The notes under the pieces are model-generated. The model searched no databases and had not been told where the DNA came from. It saw only the letters and a list, made by a program, of their open reading frames with translations. Below, in pieces: positions 9,528 through 18,857 of a DNA stretch of 64,000 nt. The DNA comes from JAFAFN01 sp963707555. GTDB lineage: Bacteria > Actinomycetota > Acidimicrobiia > Acidimicrobiales > Microtrichaceae. Location of the stretch: positions 1-64,000 of the forward strand of contig CAVPQM010000012.1 of the NCBI GenBank assembly GCA_963707555.1, given 5' to 3'. The translations under genes were made by a program, and so were the position numbers. The first letter of the stretch is position 1; each line of letters starts with the position of its first letter.

Positions 9528-9751
9528 ACCGGGTGCTGGCTCGCACCCGGTTCACGGTCGCCCTCCAACCGGGCGCGGACATGCCGCCCCTGACCGACAT
9601 CAGTGCACCCGGTACACGGTCGCCCCCAACCGGGTGCGAACATGCCGGCCGTGACCGGCATCAGTGCACCCGGTACACGGTCGCCCTCCAACCGGGTGCG
9701 AACATGCCGGCCGTGACCGGCATCAGTGCACCCGGTACCGCGGCACCCGGT
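9528..9751. repeat. Tandem array of the ~62-bp palindromic intergenic repeat (3 units plus a half unit)
   Basis: Three units begin at 9567, 9628 and 9690, a period of 61-62 bp. Each core has outer arms GGGTGC and GCACCC and inner arms with CATGCCGG and CCGGCATC, so the unit is a nested palindrome. The first unit is the most diverged (GGGCGCGGACATG). A reduced element with arms ACCGGGTGC and GCACCCGGT (9528-9551) opens the array, and a lone half site (GCACCCGGT, 9743-9751) closes it. The array fills the gap between the SDR gene and the methyltransferase gene. No open frame within it looks real. Confidence 0.9.
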
Positions 9752-9768
9752 GCTGAGCCGGCGGCGGC

Positions 9769-10956
9769 TCAGCGCAGGTGCCACTCGAGCACGGTGAACG
9801 CGCCCAGACCGGACGGGTCGGTGAGCGCCTCGGCCTCGGTCACCCGGCTGCGACCTCGGATGGCGGCCAGGTCGGGGGCGTGCGCGCCGTCGGCCCACGT
9901 CCGCCGCCCCTCGGCGACCAACTCGTCCAGACCGTTCGCCCGCAGCCAGTCGGCCTGGCTGGTCTCGACGGCCGGCTCTGCGACCACCGCGAGCTGGTCG
10001 ACCGCGACCTCACAGGTGATGTCCTGGGTCCCCGGATCGACGAGCGGTGGAGCGCCACGGTCGTGCGCCCGGTAGGTCCGTAGCCACTCCTCGCTCGGCC
10101 GCTCGGCGAGCTCGGGGGTGGTCGAGCAGTAGTCGACGACCAGCAGCCGGCCGCGCTCGACGACGTCGAGCGCCCGGCGCAGCCAACGACCGGCGCCGGC
10201 CTGTACCGGGATGCGTGCTCCGGGCGTTGCCGCCGGTGCGAGCCGCTCGGCGAGCTCGACCGCGGCGTCCTCGGCCGGCACGAGCACCTCACCGAGGGAG
10301 CCGTCGCGCTCGAGCACCACGAACACTTCACCCCAGCCGTCGGCCAGGCGCTCCAGCAGGCGGAACGGCACGTTGTCGAGCAGCTCGTTGGCGAGCACCA
10401 CGCCCTCGATGCGCAGCGCCGGCAGCTCCGCGAGCGAGGTGAGCAGGGGCCCGGTGCCGGTGCCCGAGGGCGGTGCGACGTCGGCGTCGGCGTCGTGGTC
10501 CGGCCCGAGCAGCTCGAACGGCTCGACGACTTCGAGGTGCTCCCGCTGGCGGGTGCGAAGTTCGGCGGAGCGCTCGACGAGCACGTAGCGCAGCGCCGGC
10601 GCGCAGCGCGGCCCTGCGGCCAACACCGCGATCGCGAGTGCGCCACGACCGGCGGCGGCCTCGACCACGACGAAGGGATCGGGACGTCCGAGCTCGTCCC
10701 AGCAGCGGTCGAGGTACCGCGCCACGACCGCGCCGTAGAGCGGGCCGACCTCGGGGCTGGTCAGGAAGTCACCGCCGGCGCGGCCCGCTCCCCCGCCGGT
10801 CGCGAAGAACCCGCCGTCCGCGTCGTAGAGGGCGTGCTCGACGAACTCGTCGAAGCGGACCGAGCCGCTGCGCTCGAGGCGCCGCACGAGCGCGTTCACG
10901 ACCGCGTCGGTTCCGGGAGTGCAGTGGTCAGCGGCATCAGGAGACGACCTTCCCAC
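9769..10956 (-). CDS. SAM-dependent methyltransferase of the MidA/NDUFAF7 (COG1565) family
   Basis: The start region VRFDEFVEHALYDADGGFFA, then GDFLTSPEVGPLYGAVVARY and the SAM-binding strand VVVEAAAGRGALA (about residues 96-108), are diagnostic of COG1565. ANELLDNVPFRLLE is another family box. In mitochondria NDUFAF7 methylates an arginine of the NDUFS2 subunit (NuoD homologue) during complex I assembly. Here the gene lies 82 bp after nuoN on the same strand, so a complex I assembly role is a reasonable inference. The start is GTG 10956, or a GTG near 10900 (VNALVRRLERSG) that better fits family N-termini and clears the hairpin overlapping the first start. Confidence 0.85.
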   Translation of the reverse strand: MGRSSPDAADHCTPGTDAVVNALVRRLERSGSVRFDEFVEHALYDADGGFFATGGGAGRAGGDFLTSPEVGPLYGAVVARYLDRCWDELGRPDPFVVVEAAAGRGALAIAVLAAGPRCAPALRYVLVERSAELRTRQREHLEVVEPFELLGPDHDADADVAPPSGTGTGPLLTSLAELPALRIEGVVLANELLDNVPFRLLERLADGWGEVFVVLERDGSLGEVLVPAEDAAVELAERLAPAATPGARIPVQAGAGRWLRRALDVVERGRLLVVDYCSTTPELAERPSEEWLRTYRAHDRGAPPLVDPGTQDITCEVAVDQLAVVAEPAVETSQADWLRANGLDELVAEGRRTWADGAHAPDLAAIRGRSRVTEAEALTDPSGLGAFTVLEWHLR

Positions 10957-11007
10957 GACATCCGATCTCGTTTCCCGTGCATCACACCGATTCCGGATCG
11001 GATGTCG
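10956..11007 (-). promoter_or_regulatory. 12-bp inverted repeat between nuoN and the MidA-like gene
   Basis: Arms CGACATCCGATC (10956-10967) and GATCGGATGTCG (10996-11007) are perfect complements separated by 28 bases. In the minus-strand transcript the hairpin starts 32 nt after the nuoN stop and its 3' arm reaches the annotated GTG of the methyltransferase. It may be an attenuating terminator of the nuo operon or may mask translation initiation. Confidence 0.55.
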
Positions 11008-11038
11008 GAGTGGCGGGAGCGAGGGGCTGGACGGTTCG

Positions 11039-12553
11039 TCAGCCGCCGAGGGCGACGGGACCGAAGCTGCTGATGTCGGTCAGCAGACCCGGCAGCACAC
11101 CGAACACCATCGTCGCCGCCAGCGAGATGACGACCGCAGCGGTGAGACCTGCGGGCACCTTGACGGGCGTGACATCGCCGTCGGGCGCCGGATCGAACCA
11201 CATCGTCTTGGCGACGTTCAGGTAGTAGTACGCCGCGATGACGGTGTTGACCGCCATGACGATCGCGACCGCGTAGCCGAGTCCGGTGTCGGCACCGACG
11301 AGCGCCGACCAGACCGAGAACTTCGCGTACCAGCCGCCCATCGGCGGGATGCCGGTGAGCGAGAACAGGAAGACGGTCATCGCCACGGTCAGACCCGGCA
11401 TGTAGGTGAACAGGCCGCCGAGGCTCGTGATCTCCGCGGAGCGGGTCTTGCGTGCGATCGCGATGATCACCGCGAACGCACCGAGGTTCATCGCCGCGTA
11501 GATGACCAGGTAGATCACGATCGACGAGAGCGCTGCGTCGCGGTTGTCGGAGATGACCACGAACGGGGCGAGCATGAAGCCGGCCTGGGCGATGCCCGAG
11601 TAGGCGAGCATGCGCACGACGTTGGTCTGGCGGATCGCCAGCAGGTTGCCGACCGTCATCGAGGCGATGGCGAGCACGAAGAAGACCGGCTCGATGATGT
11701 CAGGACGGACGTAGAAGCAGTAGAAGACGACCTGGATCAGGGCGACGAAGCCGGCGGCCTTGGAGGCCACGGCGAGGAACGCGGTGATCGGCGTCGGAGA
11801 GCCCTCGTAGGTGTCGGGCGCCCAGGTGTGGAAGGGCACGGCGGACACCTTGAAGGCGAAGCCGGCGATGACGAAGAGCAGCGCCAGGGTCACGGCCGGC
11901 ACGCCCTCGGTCCCCATCTCGGCGATGTTGCCGGCGATGACGTCGAGACGGGTCGACTCGCCGAAGCCGTACACGAGCGACATGCCGTAGAGCAGGATCG
12001 CCGAGGCGAACACACCCATCAGGTAGTACTTCAGGCCCGCCTCGTTCGACTTCTGGTCACCCTTGCGCCATGCGGCGAGCATGTAGGCCGGGATCGACAG
12101 CAGCTCGAGCGCCACGAAGATCATGAGCAGGTCGCGTGCGGAGGCCATGACGAGCATGCCGAGGATCGCCGTGGTGAGCAGCGAGTAGTACTCGCTCTCC
12201 CAGTAGTCGCCCTCGGCCACGTAGTTCGTCGACAGCAGGATCACGATGTAGCCGCTGACCAGGAACAGCGCCTTGAGCACGAGCGACATCGAGTCGACGA
12301 CGTAGGAGCCGTCGAAGAGCACCCGGGTCGAGCCGTCGACCGCGAGGGTGATGATCGGGATGAGCGCACCGAGCAGGACCAGGTTCGCGAGCGCCGGCAT
12401 GTACGCCTTGGCCCGGTCCAGCTTCACCGCGTCGAGCAGGATCAGCAGGCAGCCACCGAGTGACAGCACGATCTCCGGAGCGAGCGCGTGCCAGTCGATC
12501 GTCGGCGACTGGTACCCCGGATCGGGGAGGAGCTGGAGGAGCGAGGCGAGCAC
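11039..12553 (-). CDS. nuoN: NADH-quinone oxidoreductase subunit N (complex I, first cluster)
   Basis: A 504-residue antiporter-like membrane subunit of complex I with about 14 hydrophobic helices. The proton-channel helices are recognisable: LELLSIPAYMLAAWRK, SNEAGLKYYLMGVFASAILL with its Lys, AFKVSAVPFHTWAPDTYEGS with Lys and His, and NVVRMLAYSGIAQAGF. LFSLTGIPPMGGWYAKF is the usual late-helix region. The start is GTG 12553, 7 bp after the nuoM stop. It is the last nuo gene of this operon. Confidence 0.96.
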   Translation of the reverse strand: MLASLLQLLPDPGYQSPTIDWHALAPEIVLSLGGCLLILLDAVKLDRAKAYMPALANLVLLGALIPIITLAVDGSTRVLFDGSYVVDSMSLVLKALFLVSGYIVILLSTNYVAEGDYWESEYYSLLTTAILGMLVMASARDLLMIFVALELLSIPAYMLAAWRKGDQKSNEAGLKYYLMGVFASAILLYGMSLVYGFGESTRLDVIAGNIAEMGTEGVPAVTLALLFVIAGFAFKVSAVPFHTWAPDTYEGSPTPITAFLAVASKAAGFVALIQVVFYCFYVRPDIIEPVFFVLAIASMTVGNLLAIRQTNVVRMLAYSGIAQAGFMLAPFVVISDNRDAALSSIVIYLVIYAAMNLGAFAVIIAIARKTRSAEITSLGGLFTYMPGLTVAMTVFLFSLTGIPPMGGWYAKFSVWSALVGADTGLGYAVAIVMAVNTVIAAYYYLNVAKTMWFDPAPDGDVTPVKVPAGLTAAVVISLAATMVFGVLPGLLTDISSFGPVALGG

Positions 12554-12559
12554 GGTGGA

Positions 12560-14114
12560 TCAGTTCCCGCCCACGACCGCGGCGATCGCGGAGACCGCAG
12601 GGTTCGAGACGTCGAAGATGAGACCGGGGAAGAAACCGAACACGACGATGAGCACCAGGATCGGCGTCCACGCGATCCACTCGGTGGGCTGCACGTCGGT
12701 GATGTGCGGATCGTCGGCGAACTCCTCGGTCGGGCGTGCCGAAGGCGGTGCGCTGGTAGAGCCAGAGCAGGTAGCCCGCGGCGAGCACGGTACCGATGGC
12801 GGCGACGACCATGAGGGTGCGGAACAGCGCCACGTTCAGGCCGACGGCCGGGCTGTACGCCGAGAGGATGGCCGGGAACTCACCCCAGAAGCCGGCGAGG
12901 CCCGGGAGGCCGAGCGACGCCATCGTGGCGAAGCCGAGGATCCAGCCCATCTTCGGGGCAGAGATCAGCAGACCGCCGAGACGCTTGATCTCGAGGGTGT
13001 GGTAGCGGTCCTTCATGGAGCCGGCGACGAAGAAGAGCATGCCGGTGATCAGACCGTGGGCGACCATGCCGAACACCGCGGCGTTCATGCCGAAGTCGGT
13101 GAGCGTGGCGATGCCGAGCATGACGTAACCCATGTGGGCCACCGACGAGAAGGCGATGAGGCGCTTCATGTCGGTCTGCGCCAGACAGCCGAGGGCTCCG
13201 TAGATGATGCCGATCGCCGCGAGCACACCGATGATCGGCGCCCACCAGCGGGCACCCACCGGCAGGATCGGGATGGCGATGCGGATGAAGCCGTAGGTGC
13301 CGAGCTTCAGCAGCACGGCGGCCAGGATGACCGAGCCGGCGGTCGGCGCCTGGGTGTGGGCGTCGGGCAGCCAGGTGTGGAACGGGAACATCGGGACCTT
13401 GATGCCGAAGCCCATGAACATGCCGCCGAAGATCACGATCGCCGTGGTCCGGGCGATGCCGGCGCCGCCGACCTCGCTGAGGATGCGCATGTCGAAGGTC
13501 TCGAGCGCCTGGCCGGTGACCGGGTTCTTGGAGAGGAAGTAGACCGCCAGGAACGAGACGAGCATGAGCGCCGAACCGAACAGCGTGTACAGGAAGAACT
13601 TGATCGACGCGTACTGGCGCTGCGGTCCACCCCAGACACCGATGAGGAAGTACATCGGGAGCAGCACGACCTCGAAGAAGACGAAGAAGAGCACGAGGTC
13701 CTGCGCCAGGAACGAGCCGATCATGCCGGTCTCGAGGATCAGGATCAGGGCGAAGAAGGCCTTCGGGTTCCCCGGCTCGGGGAGATGCCCGAGGCTGTAG
13801 ACGATCACGAGCGGGACGATGAACAGCGTCAGGGCCATCAGCGGCAGCGACAGTCCGTCGAGGCCGAGGATGAACCGGCTGTTGATGATCTCGATCCAGC
13901 TGCGGTCGACGACGAACTGCAGCTCGCCGGCGCGGTCGTAGTCGAAGTTGATCATGACGAGCGCGCCCATCACCGCCGCCGCGAGCGACGTGCCGAGCGC
14001 AAGTCCCTTGATCGGACCCTCGGACTCCTTGGGCATGACCATCGTCACCAACGCGCCTGCCAGCGGCAGGAAGATGGTGAGGATCAGACCCCAGTCGTTC
14101 AGGAAACTCTTCAT
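12560..14114 (-). CDS. nuoM: NADH-quinone oxidoreductase subunit M (one frameshift near 12735)
   Basis: This is an antiporter-like proton-pumping subunit, about 518 residues after joining two frames. It has FFVFFEVVLLPMYFLIGVWG (channel Glu), KVPMFPFHTWLPDAHTQAPT, MKRLIAFSSVAHMGYVMLGI and LPGLAGFWGEFPAILSAY. The open frame leaves the gene at about 12735, after LYQRTAFGT. The other frame then continues with EEFADDPHITDVQPTEWIA and a last helix ending VVGGN at stop 12560. One missing or extra base in the short GGCGTGCC stretch explains it, so I treat the gene as intact in life. Confidence 0.93.
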
Positions 14115-14139
14115 CGGTTTCGGCTCTCCCTACTCGTCA

Positions 14140-16398
14140 TCAGCCGATTGCCACCACGAACACGCCGGTCAGCACCGCAACGCCCACGAAGAACAGGGCT
14201 GCGTACTGCTGGACCCGGCCGGACTGCACCACTCGGAGCACTCCACCCAACGCACCGGCACCGGAGCCGGTGGTGTTGACCGCACCGTCGACGACTGTCT
14301 GGTCCACGTTCTCGTAGACCCAGTTGCCGGCGGACGCTGCACCTCGACCGACGCCGTTCACCGCTGCGTCGAGCATGTGCTGGTTCGCCCAGTTGGCCGC
14401 TCGTGCGAGCGGACCCTTGACGAACCCGACGATGACCGTCGTGTACAGCCAGTCGAAGTAGTACTTGTTGACCAGGACGTTCTTGCCGAACGCCGCGAGC
14501 TTGTTGCGCTCGGACAGTCCCTGCAGGCCGGCGAAGGCGCCCTTCCAGAAGTACAGGTAGGCGATGCCGGCGCCGGCACCCGCGACGGCCACCGAGGTGA
14601 CCGCCAGGATCGGGTGGAACGCGGCGTGCTCGAGCGACTCGGGGAAGTAGACGCCGATCGGCTCGACGTAGGTCTGGAACATGTGCGCCGGGATCGGCCC
14701 GATCGCCCACGGCAGGTTCGCCAGACCGGCGATGGCGCCGAGGGTGGCCAGGATGATCAGCGGCACCGTGATGCGCGGACCGGACTCGTGCGGGTGCCCG
14801 TGGCCGCGGTACTCGCCGAAGAAGGCGTACCAGACGGTGCGGGTCATGTAGGCGGCGGTGCAGAAGGCACCCAGCAGCAACATGATCAGCATGAGGTAGT
14901 ACGTGCCGTTCGCGCCGTCGGTGCCGGGGAAGGCTCCCGTGCCGGCGAGGATCTCGTCCTTGGACCAGAAGCCCGACAGCGGGAAGAAGCCGGCGAGTGC
15001 CGCGGTGCCCACCAGGTAGGTGATGAACGTCTTCGGCATGATCTTCCGCAGACCGCCCATGTCGTCGACCATGTTGAAGCTGTGGTGACAGGCGTGGCTG
15101 AGCGAGCCGGCGCCGAGGAACAGACAGGCCTTGAAGAACGCGTGCGTGAAGAGGTGGAACATCGCGGCGGTCCAGGCACCGATGCCGAGCGACGTGACCA
15201 TGAAGCCCAGCTGCGACACCGTCGAGTAGGCCAACACCTTCTTGATGTCCTTCTGGACGAAGGCGAGCAGCGCACCGAAGAGCGCGGTGATGGCACCGAC
15301 CATGGCGAGCGCGTTGATCGACGAGCCCGAGATGGCCAGACCTTCGAAGAACACCGGGTAGAGGCGGGCCACCATGTAGATGCCGGCGACGACCATGGTG
15401 GCGGCGTGGATCAGCGCGGAGACGGGCGTCGGACCGGCCATGGCGTCTGGCAGCCAGGTGTGCAGGATGAACTGCCCCGACTTCGACATGACCGCCGTGA
15501 TCAGGCACAGCGACGCGATCAACAACAACGAGTGCGAGATGCCGCCCTCGTTGGCGAGGATGTTGATGTCGAGGATCGAGAACGACTTGTTGGCGGCGAA
15601 GTAGAGGATGATCACGCCGATCAGCAGCCCGACGTCGCCGACGCGGTTGGTGAGGAACGCCTTCAGCGCGGCGTCGGAGTTCGGTTTCTCCTCCCACCAA
15701 TGGCCGATCAGTGCAAAGGAGCAGACGCCCACCAACTCCCAACCGACGATCATCTGCAGCGTGTTCTCGCTGAGGACGAAGAAGAGCATCGAGGCGGTGA
15801 ACAGCGACAGGAAGGCGAAGTAGTGGGTGTAGCGCCGGTCGCCGTGCACGTAGTCGGTCGAGAAGACGTGGACGAGCAGCGAGATCAGCGTGACGACCAC
15901 GAGCATGAGCACCGACTGGCCGTCGACGAGCGTGCCGACCGAGATCGACTGGCTGCCGTTCTCGAACCAGGTGGCGCAGGTGACGACCGGGCGGGTGGGC
16001 GGATCCGCGTGACCGCCCTCTTCGGCTGCAGCAGCGGCCGGTGCGGCGGACTCGCCCTCGGCGACGTTGCCGGCGCTGGCGCCGTGCTCCTCGCCGGCGG
16101 CGGCGTCGTCCGAGGCGTGCTCGCCCTCTTCAGCCTCGTGGTGGGCCTCCTCGGCGACCTTCGAGCAGCTCGGGTCGACCTCGGCCATGGCCGCGCCGGC
16201 GGAGTGCTCCGCAGGGTTGTCGTTGGTCCAGGAGATCCAGTTGCCGGCGGTGATCAGCGACAGCACGAACGCGGCGCCGACGAAGAGGATGCCGATCTCG
16301 GCGCCCTTCTTCGGCATCTTCTTGCCGAAGAGCAGGATCAGCAGGAACGACAGCGCCATCAGCGCGGGAATGATCCAGACGTGCGTGAAGAACCACAT
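14140..16398 (-). CDS. nuoL: NADH-quinone oxidoreductase subunit L, with an acidic/His-rich insertion
   Basis: This 752-residue subunit is longer than the ~610-650 usual for NuoL. Standard parts are FSTDYVHGDRRYTHYFAFL, GWELVGVCSFALIGHWW, KAFLTNRVGDVGLLIG, HTWLPDAMAGPTPVSALIHA, KKVLAYSTVSQLGFM and the long C-terminal lateral helix region. Between the second and third helices (about residues 60-135) is an insertion rich in Glu, Ala and His (AHHEAEEGEHASDDAAAG), bracketed by two Cys residues. It faces the outer side if the topology is standard. It lies between nuoK (6 bp) and nuoM (25 bp). Confidence 0.95.
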   Translation of the reverse strand: MWFFTHVWIIPALMALSFLLILLFGKKMPKKGAEIGILFVGAAFVLSLITAGNWISWTNDNPAEHSAGAAMAEVDPSCSKVAEEAHHEAEEGEHASDDAAAGEEHGASAGNVAEGESAAPAAAAAEEGGHADPPTRPVVTCATWFENGSQSISVGTLVDGQSVLMLVVVTLISLLVHVFSTDYVHGDRRYTHYFAFLSLFTASMLFFVLSENTLQMIVGWELVGVCSFALIGHWWEEKPNSDAALKAFLTNRVGDVGLLIGVIILYFAANKSFSILDINILANEGGISHSLLLIASLCLITAVMSKSGQFILHTWLPDAMAGPTPVSALIHAATMVVAGIYMVARLYPVFFEGLAISGSSINALAMVGAITALFGALLAFVQKDIKKVLAYSTVSQLGFMVTSLGIGAWTAAMFHLFTHAFFKACLFLGAGSLSHACHHSFNMVDDMGGLRKIMPKTFITYLVGTAALAGFFPLSGFWSKDEILAGTGAFPGTDGANGTYYLMLIMLLLGAFCTAAYMTRTVWYAFFGEYRGHGHPHESGPRITVPLIILATLGAIAGLANLPWAIGPIPAHMFQTYVEPIGVYFPESLEHAAFHPILAVTSVAVAGAGAGIAYLYFWKGAFAGLQGLSERNKLAAFGKNVLVNKYYFDWLYTTVIVGFVKGPLARAANWANQHMLDAAVNGVGRGAASAGNWVYENVDQTVVDGAVNTTGSGAGALGGVLRVVQSGRVQQYAALFFVGVAVLTGVFVVAIG

Positions 16399-16403
16399 GT
16401 GCC

Positions 16404-16700
16404 TCAGCCCTTCAGCTCGTCGAGCTCATCGACGTCGATGGAGCGCTTGTTCCGGTAGATGAGCAGCACGATCGCCAGACCCACGCCGACCTCGGCGGCA
16501 GCGATGGCGATGGCGAACAGTGCGAAGACCTGGCCGCCGAGCCCGTGCATGGTGCTGAAGGCGACGAGGTTGATGTTGACCGCGTTCAGGATGAGTTCGA
16601 TCGACATGAGGACGAGCACGCCGTTCTTGCGGACGATGACGCCGTAGACGCCGATGCAGAACAGGATCGCGGAGAGCAGGAGGAACTGGTTCAGCAGCAT
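16404..16700 (-). CDS. nuoK: NADH-quinone oxidoreductase subunit K
   Basis: A 98-residue, three-helix subunit homologous to MrpC/ND4L. The conserved membrane Glu residues appear in LMSIELILNAVNINLVAF and AIAAAEVGVGLAIVLLIYRN. The length is exact for the family. The ATG at 16700 lies 10 bp after the nuoJ stop, and nuoL begins 6 bp after its own stop. Confidence 0.97.
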   Translation of the reverse strand: MLLNQFLLLSAILFCIGVYGVIVRKNGVLVLMSIELILNAVNINLVAFSTMHGLGGQVFALFAIAIAAAEVGVGLAIVLLIYRNKRSIDVDELDELKG

Positions 16701-16710
16701 TGGTGGCCCC

Positions 16711-17275
16711 TCAGTCCCGTCGCGCCAGGACGATGGCCCCGATGAGGGCGGCGAGCAGGAGCACTGAGATCATCTCGAAGGGGATCAGGTACTGACCGAA
16801 GATCGTGTCGGAGACGGCCTGGGTGCGGCCGTTGGTGTTCGCCTCGGCGACGCCCTGGAACGCCTCGAAGGTCAGCTTGTCCTTGCCCCAGGTCTCGATG
16901 ACCGAGTAGCCGATCACGACCAGCAGCAGCGCTGCGGTGCCGATGCCGATCCACTTCTGGTTGTTGTCGAGGTCGTCGGAGACACCCAGGGGCGCCCTGG
17001 TCAACATGATGCCGAACAGGAACAGCACGACGATCGCACCGAGGTACACCAGGAACTGCGTGATGGCGACGAACTCGGCCTGCAGCAGCAGGTAGTTGAT
17101 GCCGACGCCGCCGAGCACGACGACGAGCCACAGTGCGGCGTGCACGATGTTCTTCGTGGTGACCATGCGGATCGCCGCGGCGATCATGAACACGGCGGTC
17201 ACCGCGAACACGACGTTCGCCGGGACGTCGAAGGTCGTCTCCTGCTGCGCGAGCGAGCGCCAGCACTCCGCTCAT
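16711..17275 (-). CDS. nuoJ: NADH-quinone oxidoreductase subunit J (probable one-base frameshift near its start)
   Basis: A membrane subunit with five helices. IVHAALWLVVVLGGVGINYL and AEFVAITQFLVYLGAIVVLF carry the pi-bulge helix region typical of NuoJ. The uninterrupted frame only starts inside the protein (17211). The natural start is ATG 17275, which overlaps the nuoI stop (ATGA) and encodes MSGVLALA; a one-base change in the GCGAGCGAGCG stretch near 17250 then joins it to AQQETTFDVPANVVFAV. The full protein is about 187 residues. Confidence 0.92.
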
Positions 17276-17820
17276 CGGGGCACCTTCTTCACCTTGACCT
17301 CGGACCCGGCCTCGAGCGCCTCGAAGTCCGGCACGGTGCCCATCCACTGGTCGAGGCGCGACTTGTCGTGGAGCAGGTCCGCGATGCGCACCTCGGAGTA
17401 CTCGTACTCCGGGGACCAGAACAGCGCCTCGAACGGGCAGACCTCGACGCAGATGCCGCAGTACATGCACAGCGAGAAGTCGATGTCGAAGCGGTCGAGC
17501 GCGTTCACCGAGCGGGGCTTGCCACCCTCACGGCGAGGCGGGGCGAGCGTCTTGTGGCCCTCGATGTAGATGCACCAGTCCGGGCACTCACGTGCGCAGA
17601 GCATGCAGGCGGTGCAGTTGTCCTCCTTGAGGGCGATCACACCACGGGCACGAGGAGCGGGCTCCTCCTTCTCGTGGGGGTACTGCACCGTCGCGGCGCC
17701 CTTGGCGGGCGACGGCGGCTTCAGCGGACCGTCCGGGAACATCGTCTCGAGGGCGGTCTTCATGGTGATGCCGAGTCCCTGGAGGACTCCCGGCAGCTTC
17801 GGCTTCTCAGGCATCACCAC
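17272..17820 (-). CDS. nuoI: NADH-quinone oxidoreductase subunit I, two 4Fe-4S clusters
   Basis: This 182-residue ferredoxin-like subunit carries clusters N6a and N6b. The two Cys motifs CTACMLCARECP and CMYCGICVEVCP each have CxxCxxCxxxCP spacing. A YIEGHKTLAPPRREG loop separates them. It passes electrons to NuoB. The C-terminal extension is Lys-rich (VKKVPR). It overlaps nuoH by 7 bp and nuoJ by 4 bp. Confidence 0.96.
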   Translation of the reverse strand: MVMPEKPKLPGVLQGLGITMKTALETMFPDGPLKPPSPAKGAATVQYPHEKEEPAPRARGVIALKEDNCTACMLCARECPDWCIYIEGHKTLAPPRREGGKPRSVNALDRFDIDFSLCMYCGICVEVCPFEALFWSPEYEYSEVRIADLLHDKSRLDQWMGTVPDFEALEAGSEVKVKKVPR

Positions 17821-18857
17821 ACCACCTTCGCGATACCGGTCACCACGATGTTCGCGAGCGAGATCGGGATGAGGAACTTCCAGGCGAGCTTCTGCAGCTG
17901 GTCCTCACGGAACCGGGGCAGCGAGAAGCGCACCCAGAACACGACGCCGACGAGCAGGATCGCCTTGAACGACACGACGACCGGTCCGATGAAGTGCATC
18001 GCACCGGTGCTGATGCCCCAGCTGGCGGGCAGGTCCCAGCCACCGAGGAACAACGTCGAGGCGACCGCGGCGAACGCGACGGCGGTGGCGAACTCGGCGA
18101 TGAAGTACACCAGGAATCGGATGCCGGTGTATTCGACCTGGTAACCGGCGACGAGCTCGGACTCTGCGATCGGCATGTCGAACGGGGTCTGGGTGAGCTC
18201 GGCCTGCACGGCGATCAGGAAGATCGTGAAGCCGACGATCTGCGTGAGGATGTACGGGTTGCCGATGCCACTCCAGCCGAAGATCTCACCCGAGGACTGG
18301 GCGGCGACGATGTCCTGCAGGTTCATGGAGCCCGCAGCGATGACGACGCCGACGACCGAGAGGATGAGCGGCAGCTCGTAGGCGATGAGCTGGCCGGCGG
18401 CGCGCAGTGCGCCGAGCAGGGCGTACTTGTTGGCCGACGCCCAGCCGGCCATGAGGATGCCGAGCACCGAGAGGCTCGACATGGCGAGCACGAAGTAGAT
18501 GCCGGTGCCCAGATCGGCCACCACGGCCTCGGGACCTGCCGGGATCGCGACGAACATCAGGAAGGTCGATGCGAGCACCACGGCGGGCGCCAGACCGAAG
18601 ACGAACTTGTCGGAGTTCTCGGTGAAGATGTCTTCCTTCTGGAGCCACTTGCCGACCTCGGCGAGCAGCTGCAGCGAGCCGAACGGTCCGGCCTCCATGG
18701 GGCCGAGACGGCTCTGCATGAACGAGACGAACTTGAAGAGGTACAGGTACACGACCCCGCCGGTCAGCAGCAGCAGTGCCACCAGACCGAGCAGCACACG
18801 GATGACCGTCTGCTGCCAGTACGCGAGTTCGAGGCCCAGGACGAGCGACTGGGTCAT
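17814..18857 (-). CDS. nuoH: NADH-quinone oxidoreductase subunit H
   Basis: This 347-residue, eight-helix subunit forms part of the quinone chamber. Conserved loops are SRLGPMEAGPFGSLQLLAEV, TENSDKFVFGLAPAVVLAST, QTPFDMPIAESELVAGYQVE (acidic loop at the E-channel) and FWVRFSLPRFREDQLQKLAW. It overlaps nuoD by 4 bp. In this operon it follows nuoD directly, where nuoE, nuoF and nuoG normally stand. Confidence 0.97.
   Translation of the reverse strand: MTQSLVLGLELAYWQQTVIRVLLGLVALLLLTGGVVYLYLFKFVSFMQSRLGPMEAGPFGSLQLLAEVGKWLQKEDIFTENSDKFVFGLAPAVVLASTFLMFVAIPAGPEAVVADLGTGIYFVLAMSSLSVLGILMAGWASANKYALLGALRAAGQLIAYELPLILSVVGVVIAAGSMNLQDIVAAQSSGEIFGWSGIGNPYILTQIVGFTIFLIAVQAELTQTPFDMPIAESELVAGYQVEYTGIRFLVYFIAEFATAVAFAAVASTLFLGGWDLPASWGISTGAMHFIGPVVVSFKAILLVGVVFWVRFSLPRFREDQLQKLAWKFLIPISLANIVVTGIAKVVW

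Noticed and set aside
12348..16458. Long plus-strand open frames (643 and 836 codons) across nuoL-nuoN
   Set aside because: They are antisense shadows of the nuo genes, with low-complexity Arg/Asp/Glu/His composition and no domains.
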